DNA from: Cocleimonas sp.
Lineage (GTDB): Bacteria > Pseudomonadota > Gammaproteobacteria > Thiotrichales > Thiotrichaceae
DNA: 9,792 nt
Assembly: GCA_023146675.1 (NCBI GenBank)
Contig: JAGLBQ010000107.1
Coordinates: 1-9,792 of the forward strand
Direction: 5' to 3'
Part shown: one piece after another, positions 1-6,491 of the stretch
Layout: each line of letters opens with the position of its first letter
How positions within the stretch are numbered: position 1 is the first letter of the stretch
Translations under genes and position numbers: made by a program
The notes under the pieces: generated by a model
Told to the model about the DNA's origin: nothing
What the model saw: the letters and a program-made list of their open reading frames with translations, nothing else
The model's database searches: none

Positions 1-190
1 GATAGCATGCGACTGCCCATCGAACTGCGGCTTTGTTGATGAAGCGCTGTCGCCTTGACTTTTAGCCGTTCACGCTCTCTATCAATCTGACTACTTTGCT
101 TTAGGTAATAATTGTAGCTACCTGAATTCGTATAATAAGTGCATAACTTCTGTAGGTAGCAATAAATCAACATCTTTTGAAATAAAACAA
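1..190 (-). pseudogene. IS3-family transposase OrfB, N-terminal fragment, frameshifted and cut by window edge
   Basis: Read leftwards on the minus strand, positions 122 to 1 encode a peptide containing SYNYYLKQSSQIDRERERLK followed by LHQQSRSSMGSRML. This matches the start of IS3-family OrfB proteins (IS51-like group), whose N-terminal helical HTH_21 region has the pattern RSSYxYWLK, ERERLK, LHxxSRGSxGSR. A second stretch, KDVDLLLPTEVMHLLYEFR, lies in another frame at about 185-123 and ends in a stop exactly where the first begins, so a one-base indel near 120 appears to have broken the gene. No OrfA is visible upstream, because IS481 sequence starts within about 20-30 bp. The DDE core would lie left of the window. 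I infer a dead or truncated copy. The family call rests on motif recognition only. Confidence 0.6.
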
Positions 191-208
191 GATTTAGGTG
201 TAGGGTAA

Positions 209-673
209 ATAGCTACGAAACAATTTACAGCGCATAGTGCGCAATACTTTCTTAAAGAGGTCATTGAGAAAGCCCCTTTTCATATCAACAAGTTACTAAC
301 TGACAATGGAAAAGAATTTACGGATCGTTTTATACCAAATGGAGAGCGTGAACATACAGAAAATTATCTATTTGATCAGGTCTGTACAAAAAATGATATT
401 GAGCACCGTTTAACGAAGCCTGCACACCCTCAAACAAATGGGATGGTAGAGCGTTTTAATGGTCGTATTAGTGAAATAGTGAAGGATACACGATTTAGCT
501 CATCAAAAGAGTTAAAGAGCACCCTAAAGAATTATTTAAAAGTTTATAATTATCATATACCTCAGAAAAATATTGAGTATTTGACACCCATTAAAAAACT
601 AAAAGAATGGCAGGAAAAGCAACCTGAATTATTTAAAAAAAGAGTTTATGATCTATCGAGACTTGACATATAA
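209..673 (+). pseudogene. IS481-family transposase remnant, 5'-truncated
   Basis: One open frame from 209 to the TAA at 671-673 encodes the C-terminal part of an IS481-type DDE integrase. Visible are LLTDNGKEFTDRF at about 286-325 with the second catalytic Asp, KPAHPQTNGMVERFNGR at about 418-469 with the catalytic Glu, and a tail of rve_3 type (YNYHIPQKN, LTPIKKLKEW). A stop codon at 206-208 and degenerate sequence before it replace the block that normally carries the first catalytic Asp (AIDRAT-like; only IATK remains). About eight residues that usually follow also seem to be missing. The N-terminal HTH is gone. The internal ATG at 443 falls inside the catalytic core and is not a real start. 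The copy cannot be active. Confidence 0.85.
655..670 (+). repeat. Possible IS481-element right-end inverted repeat
   Basis: The last codons of the transposase remnant read CTATCGAGACTTGACA. In reverse complement this begins TGTCAAGTCTCGATAG, and many IS481-family terminal repeats start with TGTCAAGTC or similar. No matching left end is visible, as expected if the 5' part of the element has been lost. The same bases contain TTGACA (663-668), a perfect sigma-70 -35 hexamer facing the lipoprotein gene. Confidence 0.35.
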
Positions 674-699
674 ACTAAAAATGAAAAAGGTTATTAATT

Positions 700-2658
700 A
701 TGCATTACTTAAAATATATTCTATTAAGTACTTTAGTGTTGCTATTTATCGCATGTGGAGGGAGTAGTTCACAAAGTAATAATTCCACCCAAGCTGCTAA
801 TCCTCTGGTCGCTGGTACGAGCGTCTCTTCTTCTATTAATGATATTTCAAAACCCAATTTATCGACAGATAAAGCAACACTCAAAGCTATTGATAATATT
901 CCTAATATTTCCAAAGTAGATGCCTCATGGTTGAAAAGTGAATGGGTTACTTATGATGCGCATAATAAAATTAGTAATGAAAAATATATTTTTTTTCAAA
1001 ATGGAAGCTATCAACATGAAACAATCAATTCTACAAAGATAAAAAAGGTTTCTGGAACTTGGGTGATTTATAAACATGATATTAATAATAGACATATGTT
1101 ATTTTTAACTTCTAATAATCAAGTGCATATTCATGCTGTTGAACGAGATGGAGATAACGCTTTTCGACTTATTCCTCAATTTAGCAGTCTTTTGTTACGT
1201 TCAAAACTATATACACGTTTAAATTCAGATGAAGCAGTCATTTATCCTGGTATGTTTTTTTTAGGTACGTTTACCTATACCAATTATGGAAGTTCACTCT
1301 ATGAAAAAACTTTTATTTATACGTTTACATTTACAAAAGACTTAAAAGTTGTAAGAACCATAGAAACGCAAGGGAGTGTAGGTCAGATTCTAAGTACTAC
1401 CACCGATAAAGGTACTTGGTCGGTAAATAGTAACAATACAAAATTAACAGTCTCTTTTAATAAAACAACTACAACTTATGATGTAGGAATTAGTTCAAAT
1501 GATGCTGTTAACTTAAGTGAAAATGCTGAGAGTATCTATTTAAAGAAGTTCAATGAACCATCTTTAAAACACATTGATAATTTAGTAGGAGAATATCAAT
1601 CTCCTAGAGAGGATAATTATATAAGTATTAGAAAAGACTCCAATAAATATTTTGTTGACTTTTTATTGAATTATTCGAGTAGTGATAAATATTATAATAT
1701 GGAAGCCACAAAGGTAGAAAAGGATGTTTTAACTTTTATTATTCCACACATAGAAAACAACTATAATATTCATGAAGGAAAAAGAGTTACTTTCAGAATT
1801 GGACATAATCGTTTAGTTTTTTTAAAATATCCTTTATATGCGAAACTTACTACTTATGAAAAAATTTCAAAATATCCCATAGTAAAAAAACCAACGCTAT
1901 TAGGTGGATGGAAAAGTACAATTTATAGTGCAAGTAATTACATGATAAGTAAATACTTTTTAAAAAATGGTCTGTATCTATATTACAATGATAGAGGGCT
2001 ATACTACGGTAAGTACACTCAAAATAGTAAAACTTTGACGTTAAAAGAAACTTGTAAAGAACCTAACGTTTTAAATCTTTCTTCAGAAGGGAAGCATTTA
2101 AAATTTAATACCAAAAACTATACACCCAATGTAGGGTTAAGAGAATGGGGAGAAGAAGGTTTAAAATTAGGAGAGATTTACAAAAAACATGTTTATGATA
2201 TTTTTCAAAAAGAAAAAGCTCCTAAACTAATTCCTCATCCTAGCTATAAAGGGACTTATCTTTTTGAAAAAGAAACAAATTTTTCAGATAGTCTCTCTTC
2301 TACTTTTCATTTTCAATCAGATGGAACAGGCTCAATTGTCTCTACAGCTAGTGGATCAAATTATACTTATAGTGGTTATTGGACTAGCAACTATCAAAGT
2401 GGCTTAGTGTTAGGTTTAAAGTATTTTATTTTTTTAGAAAATGGAAGAGAATACATCTCATATTATTATGATGGTGCGTTTACTGCTTATAATGAAAACC
2501 ACTACTCAGATGCTGAGGGCTGGACAATGGGTAGAATAGAAGAAGACATTAAAGATGTTAAAATTGTAGAGCTTTATCATCGACGGACAGCTGTTTGTCG
2601 TCAGGATGATGGATTATATGATGGAACTAAAGGAGGTATAGTTATGCCTATTAAGTAG
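700..2658 (+). CDS. Large putative outer-membrane lipoprotein of repeated beta-rich units, function unknown
   Basis: This is a 652-residue protein with a type II signal peptide: charged start MHYLKY, hydrophobic ILLSTLVLLFIA, then the lipobox Cys19 followed by GGSSS. Gly at +2 suggests outer-membrane sorting. A Ser/Asn-rich linker (about 20-60) follows. The rest looks like roughly five divergent units of about 100 residues, each opening with a G-T/G-W/Y strand: W77-148, GT189-286, LVGEY295-385, GGW402-495 and KGTY517-610. Inner patterns such as FxxNGSYxxxT, GTWSVNSNNTKLTVSF and GKYTQNSKTLTLKE resemble lipocalin-like small beta-barrel domains. Only two further cysteines are seen (452, 633). 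The start is supported by AAAAAGG nine bases upstream. Codons are strongly AT-rich compared with the frm genes. I do not recognise the family. The gene starts 26 bp after the IS481 stop, so its original promoter region may have been replaced. Confidence 0.85.
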   Translation: MHYLKYILLSTLVLLFIACGGSSSQSNNSTQAANPLVAGTSVSSSINDISKPNLSTDKATLKAIDNIPNISKVDASWLKSEWVTYDAHNKISNEKYIFFQNGSYQHETINSTKIKKVSGTWVIYKHDINNRHMLFLTSNNQVHIHAVERDGDNAFRLIPQFSSLLLRSKLYTRLNSDEAVIYPGMFFLGTFTYTNYGSSLYEKTFIYTFTFTKDLKVVRTIETQGSVGQILSTTTDKGTWSVNSNNTKLTVSFNKTTTTYDVGISSNDAVNLSENAESIYLKKFNEPSLKHIDNLVGEYQSPREDNYISIRKDSNKYFVDFLLNYSSSDKYYNMEATKVEKDVLTFIIPHIENNYNIHEGKRVTFRIGHNRLVFLKYPLYAKLTTYEKISKYPIVKKPTLLGGWKSTIYSASNYMISKYFLKNGLYLYYNDRGLYYGKYTQNSKTLTLKETCKEPNVLNLSSEGKHLKFNTKNYTPNVGLREWGEEGLKLGEIYKKHVYDIFQKEKAPKLIPHPSYKGTYLFEKETNFSDSLSSTFHFQSDGTGSIVSTASGSNYTYSGYWTSNYQSGLVLGLKYFIFLENGREYISYYYDGAFTAYNENHYSDAEGWTMGRIEEDIKDVKIVELYHRRTAVCRQDDGLYDGTKGGIVMPIK

Positions 2659-2660
2659 AT

Positions 2661-2685
2661 AACTATTCGCTCACAACGAATAGTT
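2661..2685. terminator. Hairpin between convergent genes, possible bidirectional terminator
   Basis: A perfect 9-bp stem (AACTATTCG / CGAATAGTT) with a 7-nt loop lies 3 bp after the lipoprotein stop and 13 bp before the end of fghA on the opposite strand. The position suits a shared 3' end structure. Neither side has a clear T-run, so intrinsic termination is unproven; it may only stabilise the 3' ends. Confidence 0.5.
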
Positions 2686-2697
2686 GGTAGCCTCCTT

Positions 2698-3549
2698 CTA
2701 CTTATGCCTTGCCAAAGCTTTCGCATGATAAGCAATATGTTCACCTATAAAAGTCGCTATAAAATGATAGCTATGATCATAACCCGCTTGCATTCGTAAT
2801 GTTATCTTCTGATCAGCATGCTCACAGGCGGCTTGTAGACTCTCTGGCTGTAGCTGTTGTTCATCATAGAACTCATCCGCCAACCCTTGATCAATTAAAA
2901 GTTCAGGCATTTTTGCACCTTGCTCAATAAGGGCAGTTGCATCATAGGCTTTCCATTCTTCTTCATTATCACCAAGATAAGCGGTAAAACACCCCTTTCC
3001 CCAGTCACCATTGACAGGGTTACAAATGGGAGAGAAGGCGGAAACCGATTGGTATGTATCAGGATTTTTTAAAGCACAGATTAAAGCTCCATGTCCACCC
3101 ATTGAGTGACCTGAGATAGAGCGTAGCTCAGGAATTAAAAGGAGATTAGCTTCTAATAAGGTGGGTAGTTCTTGAGTAACATAATCATACATTTGATAAT
3201 GCTTTATCCACGGCTCTTGAGTCGCATTAACATAAAAACCTGCACCTTTTCCTAAATCATAATGCTCTGGCTCATCCGCCACATCACCACCACGCGGGCT
3301 AGTATCAGGAAAAACCAAAGCAATACCTTGCTCCGCTGCATAGCGTTGCATACCTGCTTTCGTTCTAACATTATCATCGGTACAGGTTAAACCTGACAGC
3401 CAGTATAACGTAGCAACCTTGCCTTTTTTTGCTTGCGGTGGAAGATACACTGAGAACGTCATTTCACAATTGCAAACATCTGATTGATGCGTATAGCGGT
3501 TTAAATACCCACCAAACTCTTTAATACTTTCAATTTTGTGTAGTGTCAT
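2698..3549 (-). CDS. fghA: S-formylglutathione hydrolase
   Basis: FghA hydrolyses S-formylglutathione to formate and glutathione, the second step of cytosolic glutathione-dependent formaldehyde detoxification. The 283-residue protein is full length for the esterase D family and has an alpha/beta-hydrolase fold. Visible motifs are YWLSGLTCTDDN at about 49-60, FPDTSPRGGD at 80-89 and the nucleophile elbow GHSMGGHGA with Ser149. Asp225 in GLADEF and His259 in GYDHSYHF complete the likely triad. I chose the ATG at 3549 rather than a TTG two codons upstream, because AAGGA sits 9 nt before the ATG but only 3 nt before the TTG. That AAGGA overlaps the frmA stop codon (12-bp gap), which suggests translational coupling. 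The family assignment is secure. Biological role: formaldehyde, or another S-acylglutathione source. Confidence 0.96.
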   Translation of the reverse strand: MTLHKIESIKEFGGYLNRYTHQSDVCNCEMTFSVYLPPQAKKGKVATLYWLSGLTCTDDNVRTKAGMQRYAAEQGIALVFPDTSPRGGDVADEPEHYDLGKGAGFYVNATQEPWIKHYQMYDYVTQELPTLLEANLLLIPELRSISGHSMGGHGALICALKNPDTYQSVSAFSPICNPVNGDWGKGCFTAYLGDNEEEWKAYDATALIEQGAKMPELLIDQGLADEFYDEQQLQPESLQAACEHADQKITLRMQAGYDHSYHFIATFIGEHIAYHAKALARHK

Positions 3550-3561
3550 GAGCAAAAATCC

Positions 3562-4671
3562 TTAAAAAATAATAACTGAACGAATACTTTCACCTGAGTG
3601 CATCAAATCAAAGGCTCTATTAATATCCTCTAAAGGCATCGTATGTGTGACAAGACTATCTAGCTCAATTTCACCAGCCATATAACGATCTACATAAGCA
3701 GGTAGCTCGGTACGTCCTTTAACACCACCAAAAGCAGTTCCCATCCAAGTACGACCTACCACCAAGTTAAACGGACGTGTTGCAATTTCTTGACCTGAAC
3801 CTGCCACCCCAATTACCGTTGAAACACCCCAGCCCATATGGGTACATTCCAAAGCATCACGCATCACATGCACATTGCCAATGCACTCAAAGGAGTAATC
3901 AGGACCACCGTTATACGTGTCTTGCATATATTCAACAAAAGAGCCGTTAATATCATTAGGATTAACAAAGTCAGTACAACCAAGCTGTTTGGCAAATTCA
4001 AACTTATCAGGATTAATATCAATGCCGATAATGCGCTCTGCACCTGCCATCACCGCACCTTGAATACACGATAAACCAATGCCACCCAATCCAAACACTG
4101 CAACCGTAGAACCCGCTTCAACTTTTGCTGTATTTAACACCGCTCCAATGCCTGTTGTGACACCACAGCCAAGTAAACAAACTTTATCTAAAGGCGCTGC
4201 TTTATTGACTTTAGCTAAAGCAATTTCAGGCACAACGGTATATTCAGAGAAAGTTGAACAGCCCATATAATGAAAAATATCGTTACCATTTTTTGAAAAA
4301 CGACGTGTGCCATCAGGCATATAACCCGTCCAAATAGTGGGTGCTATGGTCTGGCAAAGGTTTGATTTAGTTGAATTACAGTATTCACAATCACCGCATT
4401 CCGCGATATATAAAGGGATCACATGATCGCCTACTTTTAAATCTTTGACACCCACACCTAGCTCTACAACTTCACAACCACCCTCATGACCTAAAATACA
4501 GGGAAAAGAACCTTCAGGATCATCGCCCGATAACGTGAAAGCATCCGTATGACAAACACCCGAGGCAATCACTTTAACTAAAACTTCTCCTTCTTTTGGT
4601 GCCATTACTTCAACTTCTTCAATGACTAATGGCTTCTTAGCTTCCCATGCAACAGCGGCTTTACATTTCAT
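3562..4671 (-). CDS. frmA: S-(hydroxymethyl)glutathione dehydrogenase (class III alcohol dehydrogenase)
   Basis: FrmA oxidises S-hydroxymethylglutathione (spontaneous formaldehyde-glutathione adduct) to S-formylglutathione with NAD+, and the family also reduces S-nitrosoglutathione. The 369-residue protein is full length for the zinc-dependent MDR family. Catalytic zinc ligands are Cys40 (GVCHTDAFTLSG), His62 with Glu63 (GHEGG) and Cys169 (GCGVTTG). Structural zinc ligands are Cys92, Cys95, Cys98 and Cys106. The nucleotide site is GLGGIG at 194-199 with Asp218 ending the second strand, as in NAD-specific members. The class III hallmark MPDGTRRF is at 118-125. The family usually reads GHEGAG where this protein has GHEGGC; the Cys is unusual but not catalytic. 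The gene leads an operon with fghA. Only a weak AGAG Shine-Dalgarno precedes the ATG. Upstream are a TATAAT and a palindromic operator candidate. Confidence 0.97.
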   Translation of the reverse strand: MKCKAAVAWEAKKPLVIEEVEVMAPKEGEVLVKVIASGVCHTDAFTLSGDDPEGSFPCILGHEGGCEVVELGVGVKDLKVGDHVIPLYIAECGDCEYCNSTKSNLCQTIAPTIWTGYMPDGTRRFSKNGNDIFHYMGCSTFSEYTVVPEIALAKVNKAAPLDKVCLLGCGVTTGIGAVLNTAKVEAGSTVAVFGLGGIGLSCIQGAVMAGAERIIGIDINPDKFEFAKQLGCTDFVNPNDINGSFVEYMQDTYNGGPDYSFECIGNVHVMRDALECTHMGWGVSTVIGVAGSGQEIATRPFNLVVGRTWMGTAFGGVKGRTELPAYVDRYMAGEIELDSLVTHTMPLEDINRAFDLMHSGESIRSVIIF

Positions 4672-4715
4672 ATTATAATCTCTTTGTTTTTATAAATAGC
4701 AACATCCTAAAATAG

Positions 4716-4729
4716 AATGAATGTTCATT
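4716..4729. promoter_or_regulatory. Palindromic operator candidate for the divergent TetR protein
   Basis: AATGAATGTTCATT is a perfect inverted repeat with 6-bp arms (AATGAA / TTCATT) around a central TG, a usual size for a TetR-family core operator. It lies 44 bp upstream of the frmA start and about 12 bp downstream of the TATAAT facing frmA. A bound repressor would therefore sit at about +5 to +18 of the frmA transcript. It is about 47 bp upstream of the tetR -10, so self-repression would need a different geometry. Confidence 0.6.
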
Positions 4730-4740
4730 TCATAAAATTG

Positions 4741-4746
4741 ATTATA
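4741..4746 (-). promoter_or_regulatory. -10 box of the frmA-fghA promoter
   Basis: On the minus strand these bases read TATAAT, a perfect sigma-70 -10 hexamer. The -35 candidate 17 bp upstream (TATCTT, 4764-4769) is poor, so the promoter may be weak or activator-assisted. The predicted start is near 4734, giving a leader of about 63 nt that contains the palindromic operator candidate. Confidence 0.5.
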
Positions 4747-4772
4747 GTCCCAATTATTGCTGAAAGATACTA

Positions 4773-4781
4773 TGCTAGAAT
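4773..4781 (+). promoter_or_regulatory. Extended -10 of tetR, placing transcription start at the ATG (leaderless)
   Basis: TGCTAGAAT fits the extended -10 form TGnTAnnAT. The expected start, about 7 nt downstream, falls on the tetR ATG at 4788. No Shine-Dalgarno sequence lies before that ATG, and an in-frame TAG at 4776-4778 excludes an upstream start. No good -35 is seen, which extended -10 promoters can tolerate. Confidence 0.5.
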
Positions 4782-4787
4782 ACTGAT

Positions 4788-5387
4788 ATGCCTTATCTAA
4801 ATAAACCCCCTCCCAATCCAGAACCGCTTGATTGCCGTATTTTAAATGCCGCCCTTGATCTATTTGTGCTTAAGGGTTATCACAATGTTTCGGTTCATGA
4901 TGTACAGCGTAAGGCAGATGCCAGTATTGGCTCTATCTATAAATATTTTGGTGGTAAAGAAGGGATTGCCACTGCACTTTATGCGCGTTTACTTTCCGAA
5001 TTTGATGAAATGATGGATAATATTATGGATCAACATAAAGGCGCTAAAGAACGCTGTGAAACCATTATTCGTCAGTTATTTGAATATACTGAAACACATA
5101 CCCATATTATTGCCTATGTATTGCATGCAAAACATGCCGAATTTATTCCCAATGAAGCACCTGTATGTAGCTCCATAGCCTTTAGTAAAATGCGAGAGGT
5201 TATCCAACAAGGAATGGATCAGGGGGAACTTAGAAATACAGATCTACAAGTAGCAACTGCCTGTATCTTTGGCAGTGCTATTCGCATGATTCATTTGCGT
5301 TTAGAGGGTATTATTGACAAACCGTTGATTGTTTATCTTGATGCTATTTTAGAAAGTATATGGCTGGGTGTAGAACGCAGTGAATAG
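4788..5387 (+). CDS. TetR/AcrR-family transcriptional regulator, probable repressor of frmA-fghA
   Basis: This 199-residue protein has the standard TetR layout. A proline-rich arm (1-14) precedes the helical DNA-binding domain at about 15-62, with LDLFVLKGYHNVSVHDVQRK and the recognition helix region ADASIGSIYKYFGGKEGI. A divergent ligand-binding and dimer domain fills 65-199. Four cysteines (16, 90, 127, 159) could allow thiol sensing, but nothing shows this. The start is forced by an in-frame TAG 12 nt upstream, and there is no ribosome site. The gene is divergent from frmA with 116 bp between starts, and the spacer holds a palindrome suited to a TetR dimer. Control of formaldehyde detoxification is inferred from position; the ligand might be formaldehyde, a glutathione adduct or something else. 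FrmR-type (CsoR family) regulators are the better-known controllers of frmA. Confidence 0.9.
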   Translation: MPYLNKPPPNPEPLDCRILNAALDLFVLKGYHNVSVHDVQRKADASIGSIYKYFGGKEGIATALYARLLSEFDEMMDNIMDQHKGAKERCETIIRQLFEYTETHTHIIAYVLHAKHAEFIPNEAPVCSSIAFSKMREVIQQGMDQGELRNTDLQVATACIFGSAIRMIHLRLEGIIDKPLIVYLDAILESIWLGVERSE

Positions 5388-5433
5388 TATCGACAGGCCA
5401 GTTGACAATTGCTCGTCATCCTTGAGGTATTTT

Positions 5434-5545
5434 CCCTCGTACCCAAATTCCTATTTGGGTACGCAATCTGGAAATTCCATTTCCATAGTCTGTATCGAAA
5501 TAGAATGTCTAAACAGCGTTACCCAAGGGAATTTGGGTACGAGGG
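5434..5545. repeat. REP-pair/MITE-like element with 18-bp perfect inverted ends
   Basis: CCCTCGTACCCAAATTCC (5434-5451) and its exact reverse complement (5528-5545) bound a 112-bp unit. Each end also folds locally. The left forms a perfect 11-bp stem (CGTACCCAAAT, 5438-5448, with 5453-5463, loop TCCT). The right forms a 7-bp stem (TACCCAA 5520-5526 with TTGGGTA 5533-5539) inside an 8-bp stem (CTAAACAG 5509-5516 with 5549-5556). Two related hairpins in opposite orientation resemble a bacterial interspersed mosaic element made of a REP pair. It sits between convergent genes, the typical location. A smaller 6-bp stem (GGAAAT/ATTTCC, 5470-5484) lies in the middle. No REP-associated transposase is present here. 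Confidence 0.75.
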
Positions 5546-5636
5546 TTACTGTTTAGTAACACGGCTAAAGCACTTGATGCCTATGAAATTTAACCTATGA
5601 CGATTTATAGTGTTGTAATCTGAAATTTTTGTAAAA

Positions 5637-6257
5637 TTATAATCCTAGTTTCTCAGCAATTTTTTTAAGTTCATCCGCTTGTTTTACGCCAGTCTCTGCC
5701 CAAGTGTGAACAATAACCGCTATTTCCTGCGCCTTTTTCTTTCCTGCGTCATCTTTTGCCATTAGCTCAGTTGCTTTTTTTAGCATCTCATCTGATTTAC
5801 TAAATCCAAAGCCTGCATCGGATGCTTTTATTTGCATTTCTGTTGCTGATTTTACCGCCTCTTCAGGTGTCATTTTTAACAAAGGAGAAGGAGCCGTTTT
5901 TTCAATGGTCGTGCTTGACGTTGCAGGTTTATCATCTCCTGACATAGAAGAAGCAATAGCAGCACCTGCCAACCCTCCAACAACTGCCCCACCTACACCC
6001 GCTGCAATAGCGGCTCCCGCACCTCCACCACTTGCTGGCGCAGCAGTGGTATTATTTGCAGGTTCTTCTGCGTTATCTCTTTTTTTGCTGGGAAATGGGT
6101 TAGGTTTACTTGTTGAATTACTAGGTGATGACATAGAAGAAGTGCGAGACGATTTTTTTTTACTACCTTTATCTTTACTGCCTTTTGCAAAAACTTGTGT
6201 GCTAGTAAGAGAGAGTGCAATGGTTAATACGCTAACAAAAAGAGCTATTTTTTTCAT
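5637..6257 (-). CDS. Secreted glycine-zipper protein with helical C-terminal domain, function unknown
   Basis: This 206-residue protein has a Sec signal peptide (MKKIALFVSVLTIALSLTSTQVFA) with likely cleavage after Ala24. A Lys/Ser/Pro-rich low-complexity region spans about 25-76 and is strongly basic at first. It is followed by a glycine-zipper-like segment, GGGAGAAIAAGVGGAVVGGL plus AGAAIASSM (77-105), of the kind that packs helices in membranes. A Ser/Thr linker leads to a charged helical domain (about 128-206: TPEEAVKSATEMQIKASD, DEMLKKATELMAKDDAGKKK, VKQADELKKIAEKLGL). There are no cysteines. AGGAA nine bases before the ATG supports the start. It converges with tetR across the REP-like repeat and diverges from the YtoQ-family gene. 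I do not recognise the family; a periplasmic or membrane-associated role is inferred from architecture only. Confidence 0.8.
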   Translation of the reverse strand: MKKIALFVSVLTIALSLTSTQVFAKGSKDKGSKKKSSRTSSMSSPSNSTSKPNPFPSKKRDNAEEPANNTTAAPASGGGAGAAIAAGVGGAVVGGLAGAAIASSMSGDDKPATSSTTIEKTAPSPLLKMTPEEAVKSATEMQIKASDAGFGFSKSDEMLKKATELMAKDDAGKKKAQEIAVIVHTWAETGVKQADELKKIAEKLGL

Positions 6258-6379
6258 AAAACAATATTCCTAATTTATTGATTAATTTTATGTGTTGGGG
6301 AGAAAATAATAGATTGATTTAACAAAACTAATAATAAGACGTTAAATTTTATTCTATGCTAATCAAACACCTCAACATG

Positions 6380-6420
6380 ATAAGGGGTCGTAGCCAATAT
6401 TCAAGAGCACTACGCCTTAT
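6380..6420. repeat. Bulged hairpin in the divergent spacer
   Basis: ATAAGG (6380-6385) pairs with CCTTAT (6415-6420), and CGTAG (6389-6393) pairs with CTACG (6410-6414), leaving a 3-nt GGT bulge and a 16-nt loop. This gives 11 perfect pairs in two helices. It lies about 120 bp upstream of the glycine-zipper gene start. It could be a repeat unit, a small structured RNA or a cruciform. No flanking T-run on the plus strand favours a terminator. Confidence 0.45.
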
Positions 6421-6491
6421 TAAATAAGATAAAATTAACGCTTATGTATGCAAATAATCTATCTCAATAAATATCATCAAATTGCTTAATC

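Noticed and set aside
68..353. A 12-bp inverted match, GTTCACGCTCTC at 68-79 and GAGAGCGTGAAC at 342-353, as possible element ends
   Set aside because: Both fall inside transposase coding sequence and encode similar Glu-Arg-Glu codons on opposite strands, so the match is most simply coincidence of coding.
443..673. Short 76-codon frame as a standalone gene
   Set aside because: It starts inside the IS481 catalytic region and the same frame stays open 234 bases upstream, so it is only the tail of the remnant.
705..914. Minus-strand frame opposite the lipoprotein signal peptide
   Set aside because: It is antisense to a convincing lipobox gene and has no recognisable features.
3838..4270. Plus-strand open frames opposite frmA
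   Set aside because: They lie antisense to a clearly conserved enzyme, have no ribosome sites and have no recognisable protein features.
5409..5600. Plus-strand 63-codon frame over the REP-like element
   Set aside because: It is made almost entirely of the inverted repeat and spacer, and lacks a ribosome site and protein-like composition.
5905..6273. Plus-strand 122-codon and minus-strand 75-codon frames overlapping the glycine-zipper gene
   Set aside because: They are out-of-frame readings of low-complexity codons. The minus frame at 6257 has a signal peptide and good ribosome site.
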